From: JAZKBN01 sp040388605
GTDB taxonomy: Bacteria; Bacteroidota; Bacteroidia; Cytophagales; Flexibacteraceae
Assembly: GCA_040388605.1 (NCBI GenBank)
Contig: JAZKBN010000050.1
Span: forward strand, 1-36,491
Length of the DNA: 36,491 nucleotides
Direction: 5' to 3'
A program made the position numbers and the translations under genes. Position 1 is the stretch's first letter; each line of letters starts with the position of its first letter. Positions 8,662-16,184 of the stretch are shown in pieces. A model generated the notes under the pieces. It was not told where the DNA came from. It saw only the letters and a program-made list of their open reading frames with translations, and made no database searches.

Positions 8662-11082
8662 TTAGAATTTCAGGTTCACGCCGGCCATAATATTGGTGCC
8701 TGCCTGCGGGTAATAGCCGTTTTCGTTATAGAGCGTGCCGCCGTAATAATAGCGTGCATTCCAGCCGTTGCTTACATACAGGTTGTTGAACACATTGTTC
8801 ACCAGCAGGTTCAGGCTTACTTCTTTCACCAAAGATGTGGTAAAGGCATAGCTGAACTGTAAATCATGCACGAAATAGGCTTTCAGGGTGGCTTCCTCGG
8901 CCCCGCTGAGATCCATGTACTGCTTGCCAACATACTTGGTCAGGAAACCGGCCGTAAAGCCCTTAAAGGGGTACACCATAAACTTACTTCCCGCCACTGC
9001 CGAAGGCGAGAAGCTGAGCGGCGTGTTCTTATGCACCGTGGTTACCAAGGTATTATCATCGTAGTTGTTCAGGCTTTCGGTATAAGTATCCAGGCGGTTG
9101 CGGCTCAGGGTGAGGTTGGCATTCCATTGAGCCCAGTGACTTAATTTCAGGCCTGCCTCAAGCTCTATGCCCGTGCGGTAGCTTACAGGAACGTTTATGC
9201 GCAGGTTATCGCCGTTAATATCGAGGCCGCCGTTAGATACCAACTGGTTTTGGTAGCGCATGTAATACAGGTTAAAGCCGCCTGTGAATACGGGGTTGCC
9301 AAAGCGCCAGCCGCCTTCTATATCATGCAGGGTTTCGGCTTTAGGTGCCTGGTTGCCGTTCAGGTAACCGGTAATATAATCCTGGCGGGTAGGCTCTTTG
9401 CTGCCCAGGGCATAAGATGCATAAAACAAGCCCGGACCAACAGGCACGCTGAAACCGGCCTTCGGGTTAAAGAAATTATTCTTGCGGTCCACACTGACAA
9501 CAGCCACATCGCCGGCCTGGTTGAGCGCGGTTACGCCGCCGATTTGGTGCCGCACATAACGGTACTGCACATCGGCAAAAACGCTGAGGTGTGTGCCGAG
9601 GGTGGCAAAAGCTTTTGCATACACATTGGCATCGTCCTTGGTGCCGCCTTCATCGTAATAACGCAGGTTGTTAGATGGCAGGGGGTTATACTGAGCCCAT
9701 ATAACTTCGCCGAAATGCCTGCCGTCATACCGGTTTGCGCCGCCTCCGAAGGTGAGGGTCAGGTTCTCGGTTTTACGTATGGCGCTGAAGGTGAGGCCCC
9801 CGAAACCGTTATCGAGCCAGCGGCGACGAATGAGGTCAGAGGTTGTAATGGTTTTATTCGTGAAGGAATCAACGGCTATATTCACGTTGGGCAGGTTGTA
9901 ATCGGCAAACTTCTGGTCGTGCTTATACTCCTCGTAATAACCGAAACCGCGGGTGAAGTACAGCGCTGCATTCAGGTCCCATTTATCGGACAGGCTGTTG
10001 TTGTAATGCAGCTGGTAATTGGTTTGGGTATAGTTATCTACCTGGTTGTGATAGTCGTAGGGGTTAAATCTTCGGTTGCCTGCAAGATCGTCTGCGGAAA
10101 TGCCGGCCCAGGCCTGGTGGGTAATTTCCTGTCCGCCGAAGATTACGAGCTTGAGCATGCTCTTTTTACCATAGTAAGTACCGGCAGTATAGAACGATTT
10201 TAAATCGGAGCCTGAACGGTCTATATACCCGTCTGACTTAACGCGGCTCAGGCGGCCGTCGAAGGCAAAGTGCCCGTTAATTAAGCCGCTCCCGAGCTTG
10301 AGCGTGTTCTTTTGCGAATTGAAGCTGCCGAAGCTGTTATTGGTTTCGGCATAGGCTTCTTTGTGCTGCTGCTCGGTTTGCAGGTTAATGGTTGCGCCCA
10401 GGGCCCCGGCCCCGTTGGTGCTGGTACCCACGCCTCTTTGAATCTGCACGCTTTGCAGGCTCGATGCAAGGTCAGGCACATCCACAAAATAGGTTTGCTG
10501 GCTTTCGGCATCGTTATAGGGAATGCCGTTTATGGTTACATTGGTGCGGCTTGCATCGGAACCACGCACACGAATACCCGAGTAGCCTATGCCGTTACCG
10601 GCATCGGAGGTAACAACCACAGATGGGGTGAATTGCAGCAGGTAAGGCAAATCCTGCCCGAGGTTACGGCTTTGAATTTCCTTTTTATCGAGGTTGGTAA
10701 AGGCCACGGGCACATTTTTGGCGGCCCTTGTGGATGTGACCATGACCTCGTCGGTTTTAAGGGCAACGGCTTCCAGGCTGATGCCCAGCTTATCTGCATC
10801 ATGGCTTTCGGCATCGATGCGGAATACTTTGGGGGCAAAGCCCACAAAGCTGATACTGAGCTTATGAGCGCCGTGGCTTACATTGCCAAACTCAAAATTG
10901 CCTTCAGCATTGCTTATGGTAACTTTAGCCGCTTCAAGAGAATCAAGGGTTATACTTGCACCGGGCAGAATGCTGCCGGTTGCCGCATCTGAAATGCGGC
11001 CTTTAATGCTATGCTGCGCTTGTAAGCATAGCGGGGCAGCCAAACCCAAAAACAGGGCGGCCGCTTTTAAAATAATTTTCAT
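8662..11082 (-). CDS. TonB-dependent outer-membrane receptor, TPP-riboswitch controlled (probable thiamin or precursor uptake)
   Basis: 806 aa from the ATG at 11080-11082; the frame stays open for 13 more codons, but this ATG directly precedes a good signal peptide (MKIILKAAALFLG...QAQ). After it come a carboxypeptidase-regulatory-like beta-sandwich (about 24-107), a TonB plug (about 115-235; GIRVRGSDASRTNVTINGIP inside it) and a 22-strand barrel ending in the terminal Phe of MAGVNLKF. TonB receptors move scarce ligands across the outer membrane using the ExbBD/TonB energy. A TPP riboswitch lies immediately upstream, and thiamin-regulated TonB receptors are known from comparative genomics of Bacteroidota, so the ligand is probably thiamin, HMP or a related compound. 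No thi biosynthetic gene and no inner-membrane PnuT/OMR partner is next to it; the gene is monocistronic. The ligand assignment rests on the regulation, not on the protein. Confidence 0.88.
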   Translation of the reverse strand: MKIILKAAALFLGLAAPLCLQAQHSIKGRISDAATGSILPGASITLDSLEAAKVTISNAEGNFEFGNVSHGAHKLSISFVGFAPKVFRIDAESHDADKLGISLEAVALKTDEVMVTSTRAAKNVPVAFTNLDKKEIQSRNLGQDLPYLLQFTPSVVVTSDAGNGIGYSGIRVRGSDASRTNVTINGIPYNDAESQQTYFVDVPDLASSLQSVQIQRGVGTSTNGAGALGATINLQTEQQHKEAYAETNNSFGSFNSQKNTLKLGSGLINGHFAFDGRLSRVKSDGYIDRSGSDLKSFYTAGTYYGKKSMLKLVIFGGQEITHQAWAGISADDLAGNRRFNPYDYHNQVDNYTQTNYQLHYNNSLSDKWDLNAALYFTRGFGYYEEYKHDQKFADYNLPNVNIAVDSFTNKTITTSDLIRRRWLDNGFGGLTFSAIRKTENLTLTFGGGANRYDGRHFGEVIWAQYNPLPSNNLRYYDEGGTKDDANVYAKAFATLGTHLSVFADVQYRYVRHQIGGVTALNQAGDVAVVSVDRKNNFFNPKAGFSVPVGPGLFYASYALGSKEPTRQDYITGYLNGNQAPKAETLHDIEGGWRFGNPVFTGGFNLYYMRYQNQLVSNGGLDINGDNLRINVPVSYRTGIELEAGLKLSHWAQWNANLTLSRNRLDTYTESLNNYDDNTLVTTVHKNTPLSFSPSAVAGSKFMVYPFKGFTAGFLTKYVGKQYMDLSGAEEATLKAYFVHDLQFSYAFTTSLVKEVSLNLLVNNVFNNLYVSNGWNARYYYGGTLYNENGYYPQAGTNIMAGVNLKF

Positions 11083-11133
11083 GTAAAAGGTTGTAACCTT
11101 AATATGGTGAAACACCGGCAAGCCACAGGGTAT

Positions 11134-11143
11134 GGCAATGCCG
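11134..11143 (-). promoter_or_regulatory. Anti-aptamer segment of the TPP riboswitch
   Basis: On the transcript this segment reads CGGCAUUGCC and can pair with GGUAAUGCCG inside the aptamer (11169-11178): ten base pairs with a single G-U. The pairing would break the aptamer when TPP is absent. When TPP holds the aptamer closed, the freed segment can fold with the next 16 nt into a hairpin (GGCA-UU-GCCA ... UGGC-U-UGCC). No U-tract follows, so control is more likely at translation or RNA stability than by intrinsic termination. Confidence 0.45.
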
Positions 11144-11154
11144 TTTTTATCTGT

Positions 11155-11228
11155 TTACCTCCCTTCGCCGGCATTACCCGGATCAGGTTCAATGGGTATA
11201 ATCTCAGCCTGCGCAGGCACCCCTGTTA
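11155..11228 (-). ncRNA. TPP (thi-box) riboswitch
   Basis: Read on the minus strand, the conserved thi-box elements occur in order: GGGGTGCC, GGCTGAGA, ATACCC, GAACCTGATCCGG, GTAATGCCGGCG and AGGGAGGT. These form the pyrimidine-binding (P2-P3, CUGAGA) and pyrophosphate-binding (P4-P5) arms of the TPP aptamer, with a short P1 closing near 11228 and 11155. It begins at or just after the predicted transcription start and lies 73 nt upstream of the receptor ATG. The remaining leader contains three small hairpins, the last (AAGGT-TACA-ACCTT) ending six bases before the ATG. Confidence 0.95.
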
Positions 11229-11236
11229 AGATGCTG

Positions 11237-11244
11237 CAAAGGTA
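11237..11244 (-). promoter_or_regulatory. Bacteroidota -7 box (TACCTTTG) for the riboswitch mRNA
   Basis: A perfect match to TAnnTTTG on the minus strand. The expected start of transcription, about 6 nt downstream, falls at the first base of the aptamer. No clear TTG -33 box is seen at the usual distance. Confidence 0.6.
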
Positions 11245-11359
11245 CGGCAAAAAAAACGGTAAAAGGAAATGAGCTTATTTACAGGGTATTACGTAATGTG
11301 TTTAGGTCAATATTAAAATAATAAAAATTATTTAACCCAGGTGTGTCCTGTTTACAGCA

Positions 11360-11367
11360 TACCTTTC
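11360..11367 (+). promoter_or_regulatory. Candidate -7 box (TACCTTTC) for the YCII-family gene
   Basis: Seven of eight positions match TAnnTTTG. Transcription from it would start near 11373, which lies after the first possible ATG of the frame (11341) and so supports the start at 11404. Confidence 0.35.
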
Positions 11368-11403
11368 GTCTATACCATACAAACCTTAAAACAAACCAAC
11401 CTT

Positions 11404-11757
11404 ATGAACGATTTCTTATTAATATTCAGGAATGGCCCTTCGCAACGTACAGAGCGCCCAAGCGAAACAGAAATGGCAGCCATTATGGATGCATGGAAAA
11501 ACTGGATGGGCGGCCTGTTCGCAGCCGGTAAAATGGTTAACCCCGGAAACCCGCTTGAAATGACAGGCAAGGTTGTAAAAGCAGGCCACCTTGTTACCGA
11601 CGGCCCTTTTGCCGAAGTAAAAGAGCTGGTTGGCGGCTACACAATTATTAAAGCCGATTCATTGGAAGAAGCTGCAGAGCTTACCAAGGGCTGCCCCGTT
11701 TTTAATGACCCTGCCGGCAGCGTTGAAATCAGGCAACTGATACCTATAAGCATGTAA
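11404..11757 (+). CDS. YCII-domain (DGPF) family protein
   Basis: 117 aa from the ATG at 11404. The frame is open from 11341, but the extra N-terminal residues lie upstream of the probable transcription start and do not match the family, which begins with a beta strand like NDFLLIFR. The motif VTDGPFAEVKELVGGY (about residues 61-76) is the DGPF/YCII hallmark, and the fold is a ferredoxin-like dimer as in YciI. These proteins are often encoded near ECF sigma factors or in detoxification loci; the enzymatic role is unknown. The gene is followed at once by a strong terminator, so it is monocistronic. It lies next to an operon of VOC and DoxX proteins on the other strand, a neighbourhood typical of this family. 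Confidence 0.8.
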   Translation: MNDFLLIFRNGPSQRTERPSETEMAAIMDAWKNWMGGLFAAGKMVNPGNPLEMTGKVVKAGHLVTDGPFAEVKELVGGYTIIKADSLEEAAELTKGCPVFNDPAGSVEIRQLIPISM

Positions 11758-11784
11758 TTGTTTGTACAACAATTGAATTTTATG

Positions 11785-11820
11785 GCCCCCGCTGATATTT
11801 TAGCGGGGGCTTTTGTTTGT
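11785..11820 (+). terminator. Intrinsic terminator of the YCII-family gene
   Basis: A 9-bp perfect stem (GCCCCCGCT at 11785-11793 facing AGCGGGGGC at 11802-11810) is followed by TTTTGTTTGT on the plus strand, 27 bp after the stop codon. Confidence 0.9.
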
Positions 11821-11833
11821 CTGACAATACAAA

Positions 11834-11864
11834 CCAAAAACACCGGGAGCTTTCGCCCCCGGTG
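11834..11864 (-). terminator. Intrinsic terminator of the VOC/DoxX operon
   Basis: A 7-bp stem (CACCGGG at 11841-11847 facing CCCGGTG at 11858-11864) has its T-tract on the minus strand (GGTGTTTTTGG). It ends the convergent minus-strand operon about 65 bp past its last stop codon. Confidence 0.8.
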
Positions 11865-11928
11865 CATTGCAATACCGTATTATTCGCCAATAAGCATTGC
11901 AGGGAACGAGTTCCCTTTCTTTAATAAA

Positions 11929-12333
11929 TTAACCCTGTATGGCAGTCGGGTCCATCCAGAAGTATTCCCAATGGTGACCGTCAAGATCGTAGAATATGCG
12001 GGAGTACATAAAGCCAAGGTCCTGTGCCTCATGTGGTTCTGTTGCCCCGGCGGCAATGGCGTTATTCACCATGCTGTCAACTTCCTCTTTGCTGTCGGCC
12101 GACATGGCAAGCATGGCTTCGTTGCTTTTTGAAGTGTCGGCAATTTGTTTTTTAGTGAAGCTTTTGAACTTGTCTTCAGTAAGCAGCATGAAGTATATTT
12201 CTTCAGAAACAACCATGCAGGTGGCTGTTTCATCAGTAAACTGTTGGTTGAACGTATAGCCCAGCTTTGTAAAAAAAGCCACCGATTTGTTCAGGTCTTT
12301 TACTGCTAAGTTTACGAATATTTTTTTAGACAT
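11929..12333 (-). CDS. VOC-family (glyoxalase/bleomycin-resistance-like) protein
   Basis: 134 aa, one vicinal-oxygen-chelate domain made of two beta-alpha-beta-beta-beta modules. The first module starts KIFVNLAVKDLNKSVAFFTKLGY. The second ends with SRIFYDLDGHHWEYFWMDP, which keeps the D-x-D-G-H-x-W-E pattern including a candidate metal-binding Glu. This group of short VOC proteins has no established substrate. It is the last gene of a four-gene minus-strand operon (VOC, YdeI-like, DoxX, VOC), 84 bp after the DoxX gene. The start is the ATG at 12331-12333. Confidence 0.85.
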   Translation of the reverse strand: MSKKIFVNLAVKDLNKSVAFFTKLGYTFNQQFTDETATCMVVSEEIYFMLLTEDKFKSFTKKQIADTSKSNEAMLAMSADSKEEVDSMVNNAIAAGATEPHEAQDLGFMYSRIFYDLDGHHWEYFWMDPTAIQG

Positions 12334-12417
12334 TGTAGTATGTTGTTTGACTGTTTGTGTTTTTATGATGTATGTAAAGCAGTTGTAATTATACCCCTTG
12401 TTATTGCTGTTTTTAAA

Positions 12418-12837
12418 CTATGCGTTTGCCATTTTCGGGCTGCTGAATGTCATTTCGTCCATATAAGAATTCAGCTCGGCTTTGCGCTTTTTGTGGTAAT
12501 AAATGTAAGAAGCCACACCGATTGCCATGGGTATAAATACACCAAGGGCATCGCTGAATTTGCCTATGGCTGCTATTAAATAAACGGCGCCAATGAGGTC
12601 GAACATAAGGCCTGCGTAAGCCCATTCTTTAATACGCGGGAAACCGGGCACAAGAATGGCAATTACGCCCAATGTTTTGGCTATGCCCAGGAAGGGCACC
12701 AATGCCGATGTTAAGCCAATATCGGCAAAGCCTTTTACGGCCAAATCCATCATTAAAACATCGGGCACTGCCGAGCCGAACATAAAGAATGCGAACAGGC
12801 CGGTAAAGACCCAATAGAGTATGTTAGTTTTTTTCAT
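12418..12837 (-). CDS. DoxX-like family membrane protein
   Basis: 139 aa with four membrane helices at about residues 5-24, 46-63, 71-92 and 98-116. The pattern of a polar FADIGL turn, a glycine-rich helix 2 (LGIAKTLGVIAILVPG) and the RIKEWAYAGL loop is typical of the DoxX-like (DoxX_2) proteins of Bacteroidota. Members are associated with thiol and redox stress, but most have no shown activity. The gene lies third in the operon, 42 bp after the YdeI-like gene. DoxX next to VOC and YdeI-type genes is a recurring neighbourhood, so a shared stress-response role is inferred. Confidence 0.8.
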   Translation of the reverse strand: MKKTNILYWVFTGLFAFFMFGSAVPDVLMMDLAVKGFADIGLTSALVPFLGIAKTLGVIAILVPGFPRIKEWAYAGLMFDLIGAVYLIAAIGKFSDALGVFIPMAIGVASYIYYHKKRKAELNSYMDEMTFSSPKMANA

Positions 12838-12879
12838 TTTGAATACGAATGTCCCGGTAGTATTTATTAGCTTTTGGTA

Positions 12880-13335
12880 TCACTTCTTTCCTTCCGCCAG
12901 TACAGCTATAGCTTTTTCGACCCTGCGCACCCTAGTTTCGGGCGTTTTGGCTCCTTCCACGGCGAGTGTATGCACCCGTTTACCGCTGTAAGACAATGCA
13001 TCGAAGAATTGCCTGGCAGCAGGGTTAGCCGCAAGCGCTTCTGCAAGGTCTTCGGGTATTGCTGCTTCGCGGGGTTCGGTGTCGAGGCTGAGCTCTATAT
13101 CAGCTTCATCGCCGCCTTCAACAGCGGCAGCTTTACGGTTTTCAGCGCTGAGCGGAATCAGGTAGCGGCCGTCCATGGTAGCAATGGTGCTGCGATAGGT
13201 GTGGCTGCCGTTAACTGTTACATGAACGGCAGGTTTTTTACCGGCGCCCAGGCCTGTTACCACTTCCTCGGGAACAAGAATGCCGGTGGCGTTTTTCTTC
13301 TCGGTAACAATTACAGTTCTGAATTTCATGGACAT
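12880..13335 (-). CDS. YdeI/OmpD-associated family protein with DUF1905 domain
   Basis: 151 aa. The N-terminal half (about residues 3-85) is a DUF1905-type beta barrel (KFRTVIVTEKKNATGILVPE, then GSHTYRSTIATMDGRYLIPL). The C-terminal half (about 90-150) is the helical YdeI/OmpD-associated part (PEDLAEALAANPAARQFFDA, then SYSGKRVH ... RRVEKAI). Such proteins bind no known ligand with certainty; the family name comes from a link to stress and peptide resistance in enterobacteria. Two ATGs are close together (13335 and 13329); the first is chosen, and the second would remove MS. The start lies 9 bp after the upstream VOC gene, which fits a single operon. Confidence 0.8.
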   Translation of the reverse strand: MSMKFRTVIVTEKKNATGILVPEEVVTGLGAGKKPAVHVTVNGSHTYRSTIATMDGRYLIPLSAENRKAAAVEGGDEADIELSLDTEPREAAIPEDLAEALAANPAARQFFDALSYSGKRVHTLAVEGAKTPETRVRRVEKAIAVLAEGKK

Positions 13336-13344
13336 GGCTTATAA

Positions 13345-13773
13345 CTACCAGCTTACGTTCTTATCATAAACAAGGCTCCACTGGAAACCGAATTTATCGG
13401 TAAGTCCGCCGAAGTAGCCACCCCAGAACATTTGGCTCGGCGGATAGCTTGCCTCGCCGCCTTCAGACAGCTTTGCGAATAATGTATCCACATCGGCTTC
13501 GGTATCGCAATCGAGGTAAATGGTAATGCCATGGCCTTTTTGGAAACCGGGAGTCATGGTCTCGTTCATATCTGAACCAATAATAATTAGGCTGCCGTTG
13601 GTAAGGGTGCTGTGCATTATTTTATCATGGTGCTCGGCAGGAATATGCCCGGCCATTTCTTTAGAATCGCCCATGACCATGAATTTTGTTTCGCCGCCGA
13701 GGCAGGCTTTGTAAAATTCCATGCCTTCGCGGCAGTTGCCGCTGAAGTTCAGGTAAACGTGTGCTTTTGCCAT
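13345..13773 (-). CDS. VOC-family protein of the PhnB-like type
   Basis: 142 aa with a VOC fold of the PhnB/3-demethylubiquinone-methyltransferase-like group. The N-terminus KAHVYLNFSGNCREGMEFYK and the C-terminal QMFWGGYFGGLTDKFGFQW are hallmarks of this group. The second half has the acidic cluster YLDCDTEADVDTLFAKL. Activity is unknown for almost all members. It is the first gene of the four-gene minus-strand operon; a perfect -7 box lies 60 bp upstream at 13834-13841. The GlxA-type regulator gene starts divergently about 240 bp away. Confidence 0.85.
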   Translation of the reverse strand: MAKAHVYLNFSGNCREGMEFYKACLGGETKFMVMGDSKEMAGHIPAEHHDKIMHSTLTNGSLIIIGSDMNETMTPGFQKGHGITIYLDCDTEADVDTLFAKLSEGGEASYPPSQMFWGGYFGGLTDKFGFQWSLVYDKNVSW

Positions 13774-13833
13774 TGTATTGGTTATTATATGGGTTGTTTT
13801 TTATAATCGTTAACCGGTGTTTGTTTGATATTG

Positions 13834-13841
13834 CAAAGGTA
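13834..13841 (-). promoter_or_regulatory. Bacteroidota -7 box (TACCTTTG) for the VOC operon
   Basis: Perfect match to TAnnTTTG on the minus strand. The core ACCGGTT occurs both just upstream of the box and again in the leader (around 13812-13818), an arrangement also seen at the rplM promoter. No TTG -33 box is obvious. Confidence 0.55.
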
Positions 13842-14015
13842 AACCGGTAAATAATATGCCGCATGGTGCATTACCGACTGTTTAAGGGGGTGTTTGCGAA
13901 CGCATTTTTTTACCCTGAAAACAAACGCTTTCGGCCGGGTGCCAAATACAACTGATTCGGCGGGCATTTGCGAAAATTGCATTTTGCGACCCGTTTTTCT
14001 TATTACCTTTAGTTT

Positions 14016-15011
14016 ATGAAACACATTGCAATACTCGCGCTTGAAGATGCTGTGCTGGCCACCATAGACGGCCCAAGAATGATGTTCGAGGGTGTGAATG
14101 ATTTTTTGGCCGAAGCCGGGCGTCCTCCGTTTTTTAAGGTGGAGATAGTAGGTATTAACAAGGAGGTACGCCTGCACGGCTCATCTTTCAGCGTGCACTG
14201 CGACAAGCTCATTACCGAGCCTCTTGAAACCGATATGATTATAATACCCGCCCTGAAAGGCGACAGCAAGGGCGACATTACCAATGCCATCGCAAAAAAC
14301 AATGCCTTCGTTCCCTGGATAAAAGAGCAGCATGAGGCGGGCACCGAGGTCAGCAGCCTGTGCCTGGGGGCTTTCATATTGGCAGCAACCGGAATGCTCA
14401 ATGGTCGCAAATGCAGCACACACTGGATGTATGCCGGTATGTTCCGCGCCATGTTCCCTTCAGTTGAGCTGGTAGATGATAAGATTATTACCGAAGAGCA
14501 GGGCCTTTACTCAAGCGGAGGGGCTAACTCTTACTGGAACCTGCTTTTGTACCTTGTTGAAAAATTTACCACCCGTGATTTGGCTATTCTCGCCTCTAAA
14601 GTTTTCGCCTTGGACATAGATCGGAACAGCCAATCTATGTTCCTGATGTTCAACGGGCAGAAAGGACACCAGGATGAAGAGGTAAAAAAAGCACAGGAGT
14701 TTATAGAGAATAATGTTACCGAAAAAATATCGGTGGAGGACCTGGCTGTGCGCTTTGCAGTAGGTCGCCGCAGCTTCGAAAAGCGATTTAAAAAGGCTAC
14801 CAATAATACACCGGTTGAATACATTCAGCGCGCTAAAATAGAAGTCGCTAAACGCTCACTTGAAGGCGGACGTAAAAATGTAAACGAGGTAATGTACGAA
14901 GTCGGGTATTTCGATACCAAGGCATTCAGGTCGGTATTTAAAAAGATAACCGGCTTAACGCCCCTTGATTACAGGAATAAGTACAGCGGCGGGGTAACAG
15001 CGGTGGCGTAG
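14016..15011 (+). CDS. GlxA-family transcriptional regulator (DJ-1/PfpI domain plus AraC-type HTH)
   Basis: 331 aa. The N-terminal DJ-1/PfpI-like domain (about residues 1-190) contains the nucleophile-elbow segment SSLCLGAFILAATG, with Cys in the usual place, which probably serves as a ligand or redox sensor. The C-terminal AraC/XylS domain (about 225-325) has two helix-turn-helix motifs: VEDLAVRFAVGRRSFEKRF and the more conserved VMYEVGYFDTKAFRSVFKK followed by TGLTPLDYR. Such proteins activate genes for amine or stress metabolism. A weak promoter (TTG ... TACCTTTA) sits directly before the ATG, so the mRNA may be nearly leaderless. Being divergent to the VOC/DoxX operon, it is a candidate regulator of that operon. 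It ends 6 bp from the convergent Abi_2 gene. Confidence 0.88.
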   Translation: MKHIAILALEDAVLATIDGPRMMFEGVNDFLAEAGRPPFFKVEIVGINKEVRLHGSSFSVHCDKLITEPLETDMIIIPALKGDSKGDITNAIAKNNAFVPWIKEQHEAGTEVSSLCLGAFILAATGMLNGRKCSTHWMYAGMFRAMFPSVELVDDKIITEEQGLYSSGGANSYWNLLLYLVEKFTTRDLAILASKVFALDIDRNSQSMFLMFNGQKGHQDEEVKKAQEFIENNVTEKISVEDLAVRFAVGRRSFEKRFKKATNNTPVEYIQRAKIEVAKRSLEGGRKNVNEVMYEVGYFDTKAFRSVFKKITGLTPLDYRNKYSGGVTAVA

Positions 15012-15017
15012 GGGATG

Positions 15018-15971
15018 CTATGCCTGCCAGACAGGCTCGTTCTGCCAATCAATGAGGGTGTTTGAGTTACGGCCAACCGAAGGGATGCCCATATACCTGA
15101 TTGGTACCGTAGGGTATTTGGCAAAAAGGTTTTCAATACGCTGCCTGAAATGTCCGCCGGGGTTAATGGTGTTGAGCAGGTATTTCATGGTGCAAAGGGA
15201 GTAGTAGATGCGTTTTTGGTAATTTATGGGACCCTTAAGCCAAGGTGTGCTCTTATATTTTTTTGTAATTAATACGGCAGGGTCAATTGCCAATTCCCTA
15301 TTCCATAGCCGAGAGTGATGCCCGCATAAATTTCTTACATAGTTCAGGCTGTGCAACCAAGATTCAAAAATGTCGGGCGGAAGAGAAAAATATGAAGCTA
15401 TTTGCTTTTTATCGGACCCGCCGGCAATATACTTGTATGTATAAGAAAGGTCGCCAAATGTCATTTGCTCAATTATTATCCAGGAAGGCGGATAGTTTTC
15501 ATCAGTATACTTCTTTAAAAAAATGCTTATTGACTCTTCACGAGTTTTTTTCTTCAGGATGGCATTCATGCTTTGTAGTAACACGCTACTATAATTCGAT
15601 ATTGTGCCGCTTTTGTCTTTATAGTTGTTTTTGAAGACATCTGGGTTCGTCATCCAATAAGGACCGTATTTACCTGACATGCAATAAACTATTTGCGTTC
15701 TGACTGCGATCTCAATACGTTCAATGGCGTCAAATACAATCAGTTTCAGTTCCCTGTCGAATGAATAAAGCATCTGAATGCTTTTAAAAGTCGTTCCGCT
15801 ATCGAAATATTCAATTTCTTTTTGAAAGGGGCTAAAATACTCACTCAGCCGGGAATAGCTGACGTTCAGGAGAAAATGTTTAACTGATGCAGTGTTTTCA
15901 ATTTCAAGCCCGCGAGCTTCCAACAGCAAAACTTGCTCAGCAACCGATAGCCAAGGTTTGAAATATTTCAT
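15018..15971 (-). CDS. Abi_2 (AbiD/AbiF-like) HEPN protein, probable RNase effector of an abortive-infection system
   Basis: 317 aa from the ATG at 15969-15971. The frame is open 37 codons further upstream, but that stretch overlaps RNA copy B and has no Abi-like sequence. The N-terminus KPWLSVAEQVLLLEARGLEI, the helix FDRELKLIVFDAIERIEIAVR (residues 71-91) and the later YVRNLCGHHSRLWNR (211-225) are characteristic of Abi_2 proteins. The latter holds the HEPN Rx4H motif (Arg213, His218) expected to cleave RNA. Proteins of this family stop phage growth or act as toxins. Codon use is AT-rich compared with the ribosomal genes and glxA-like gene on either side, which indicates transfer. Two tandem structured RNAs directly upstream are the probable partner; by analogy with RNA-controlled AbiF systems they could act as antitoxin. 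The gene is convergent with the regulator gene, 6 bp apart. Confidence 0.85.
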   Translation of the reverse strand: MKYFKPWLSVAEQVLLLEARGLEIENTASVKHFLLNVSYSRLSEYFSPFQKEIEYFDSGTTFKSIQMLYSFDRELKLIVFDAIERIEIAVRTQIVYCMSGKYGPYWMTNPDVFKNNYKDKSGTISNYSSVLLQSMNAILKKKTREESISIFLKKYTDENYPPSWIIIEQMTFGDLSYTYKYIAGGSDKKQIASYFSLPPDIFESWLHSLNYVRNLCGHHSRLWNRELAIDPAVLITKKYKSTPWLKGPINYQKRIYYSLCTMKYLLNTINPGGHFRQRIENLFAKYPTVPIRYMGIPSVGRNSNTLIDWQNEPVWQA

Positions 15972-15992
15972 GTCCGAATGTAAAAATAAAAT

Positions 15993-16067
15993 TAAACCTA
16001 TAAAAGCGGGAAAGCCTCCTGCAGTTTCCGCCAAAGAGGCCTGGGAGCTCTGTTGACACCAAAGTAA
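15993..16067 (-). ncRNA. Structured RNA copy B upstream of the Abi_2 gene
   Basis: Second of two tandem related units, and the one nearest the Abi_2 gene. On the minus strand it starts with a -7-like box TTACTTTG (16060-16067, one mismatch to TAnnTTTG). An outer helix follows (16044-16051 with 16011-16019, 8 bp with one bulge), then CAG (16041-16043) with CTG (16022-16024), with an unpaired CA on the 3' side. The inner hairpin is GCC-UCUUU-GGC (16030-16040). It ends with the motif CUUUUAUAGGUUU (15994-16006), shared with copy A. The Abi_2 ATG follows 22 nt after that motif, so the mRNA leader may contain this unit. Confidence 0.6.
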
Positions 16068-16105
16068 GATAAATATTCTCACCTGCCTAAATGTATGTAA
16101 AAACG

Positions 16106-16184
16106 AAACCTATAAAAACGAGAAAACCCCCCGATTTAGGCAGTTCTTGCATAAGCAGTCCGAGGCCTGGGGGGTATGTTAACA
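16106..16184 (-). ncRNA. Structured RNA copy A upstream of the Abi_2 gene
   Basis: First of two tandem units. Behind a good promoter the RNA folds with ACCCCCC (16169-16175) against GGGGGGU (16126-16132), 7 bp, stacked on AGGC (16165-16168) with GCCU (16138-16141). Five bases are unpaired on the 3' side (16133-16137), the same side as in copy B. A small UGC-UUAU-GCA hairpin may form in the loop. The 3' end carries the shared motif UUUUUAUAGGUUU (16106-16118). Sequence shared with copy B includes CUUUG-UGU-AACA, CCCAGGCCUC, ACUGC and the terminal motif, while the paired arms differ in sequence but still pair. That is the pattern of a conserved structured RNA. Confidence 0.65.

Noticed and set aside
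9250..10203. Long plus-strand open frame (317 codons) antisense to the TonB receptor
   Set aside because: It mirrors the codon use of the receptor gene, shows no domain, signal or start context, and the receptor reading is unambiguous.
15972..16082. N-terminal extension of the Abi_2 protein by 37 residues
   Set aside because: The extension has no Abi-like sequence and overlaps RNA copy B, which is conserved as structure; the ATG at 15971 starts the family-typical KPWLSVAEQ segment.
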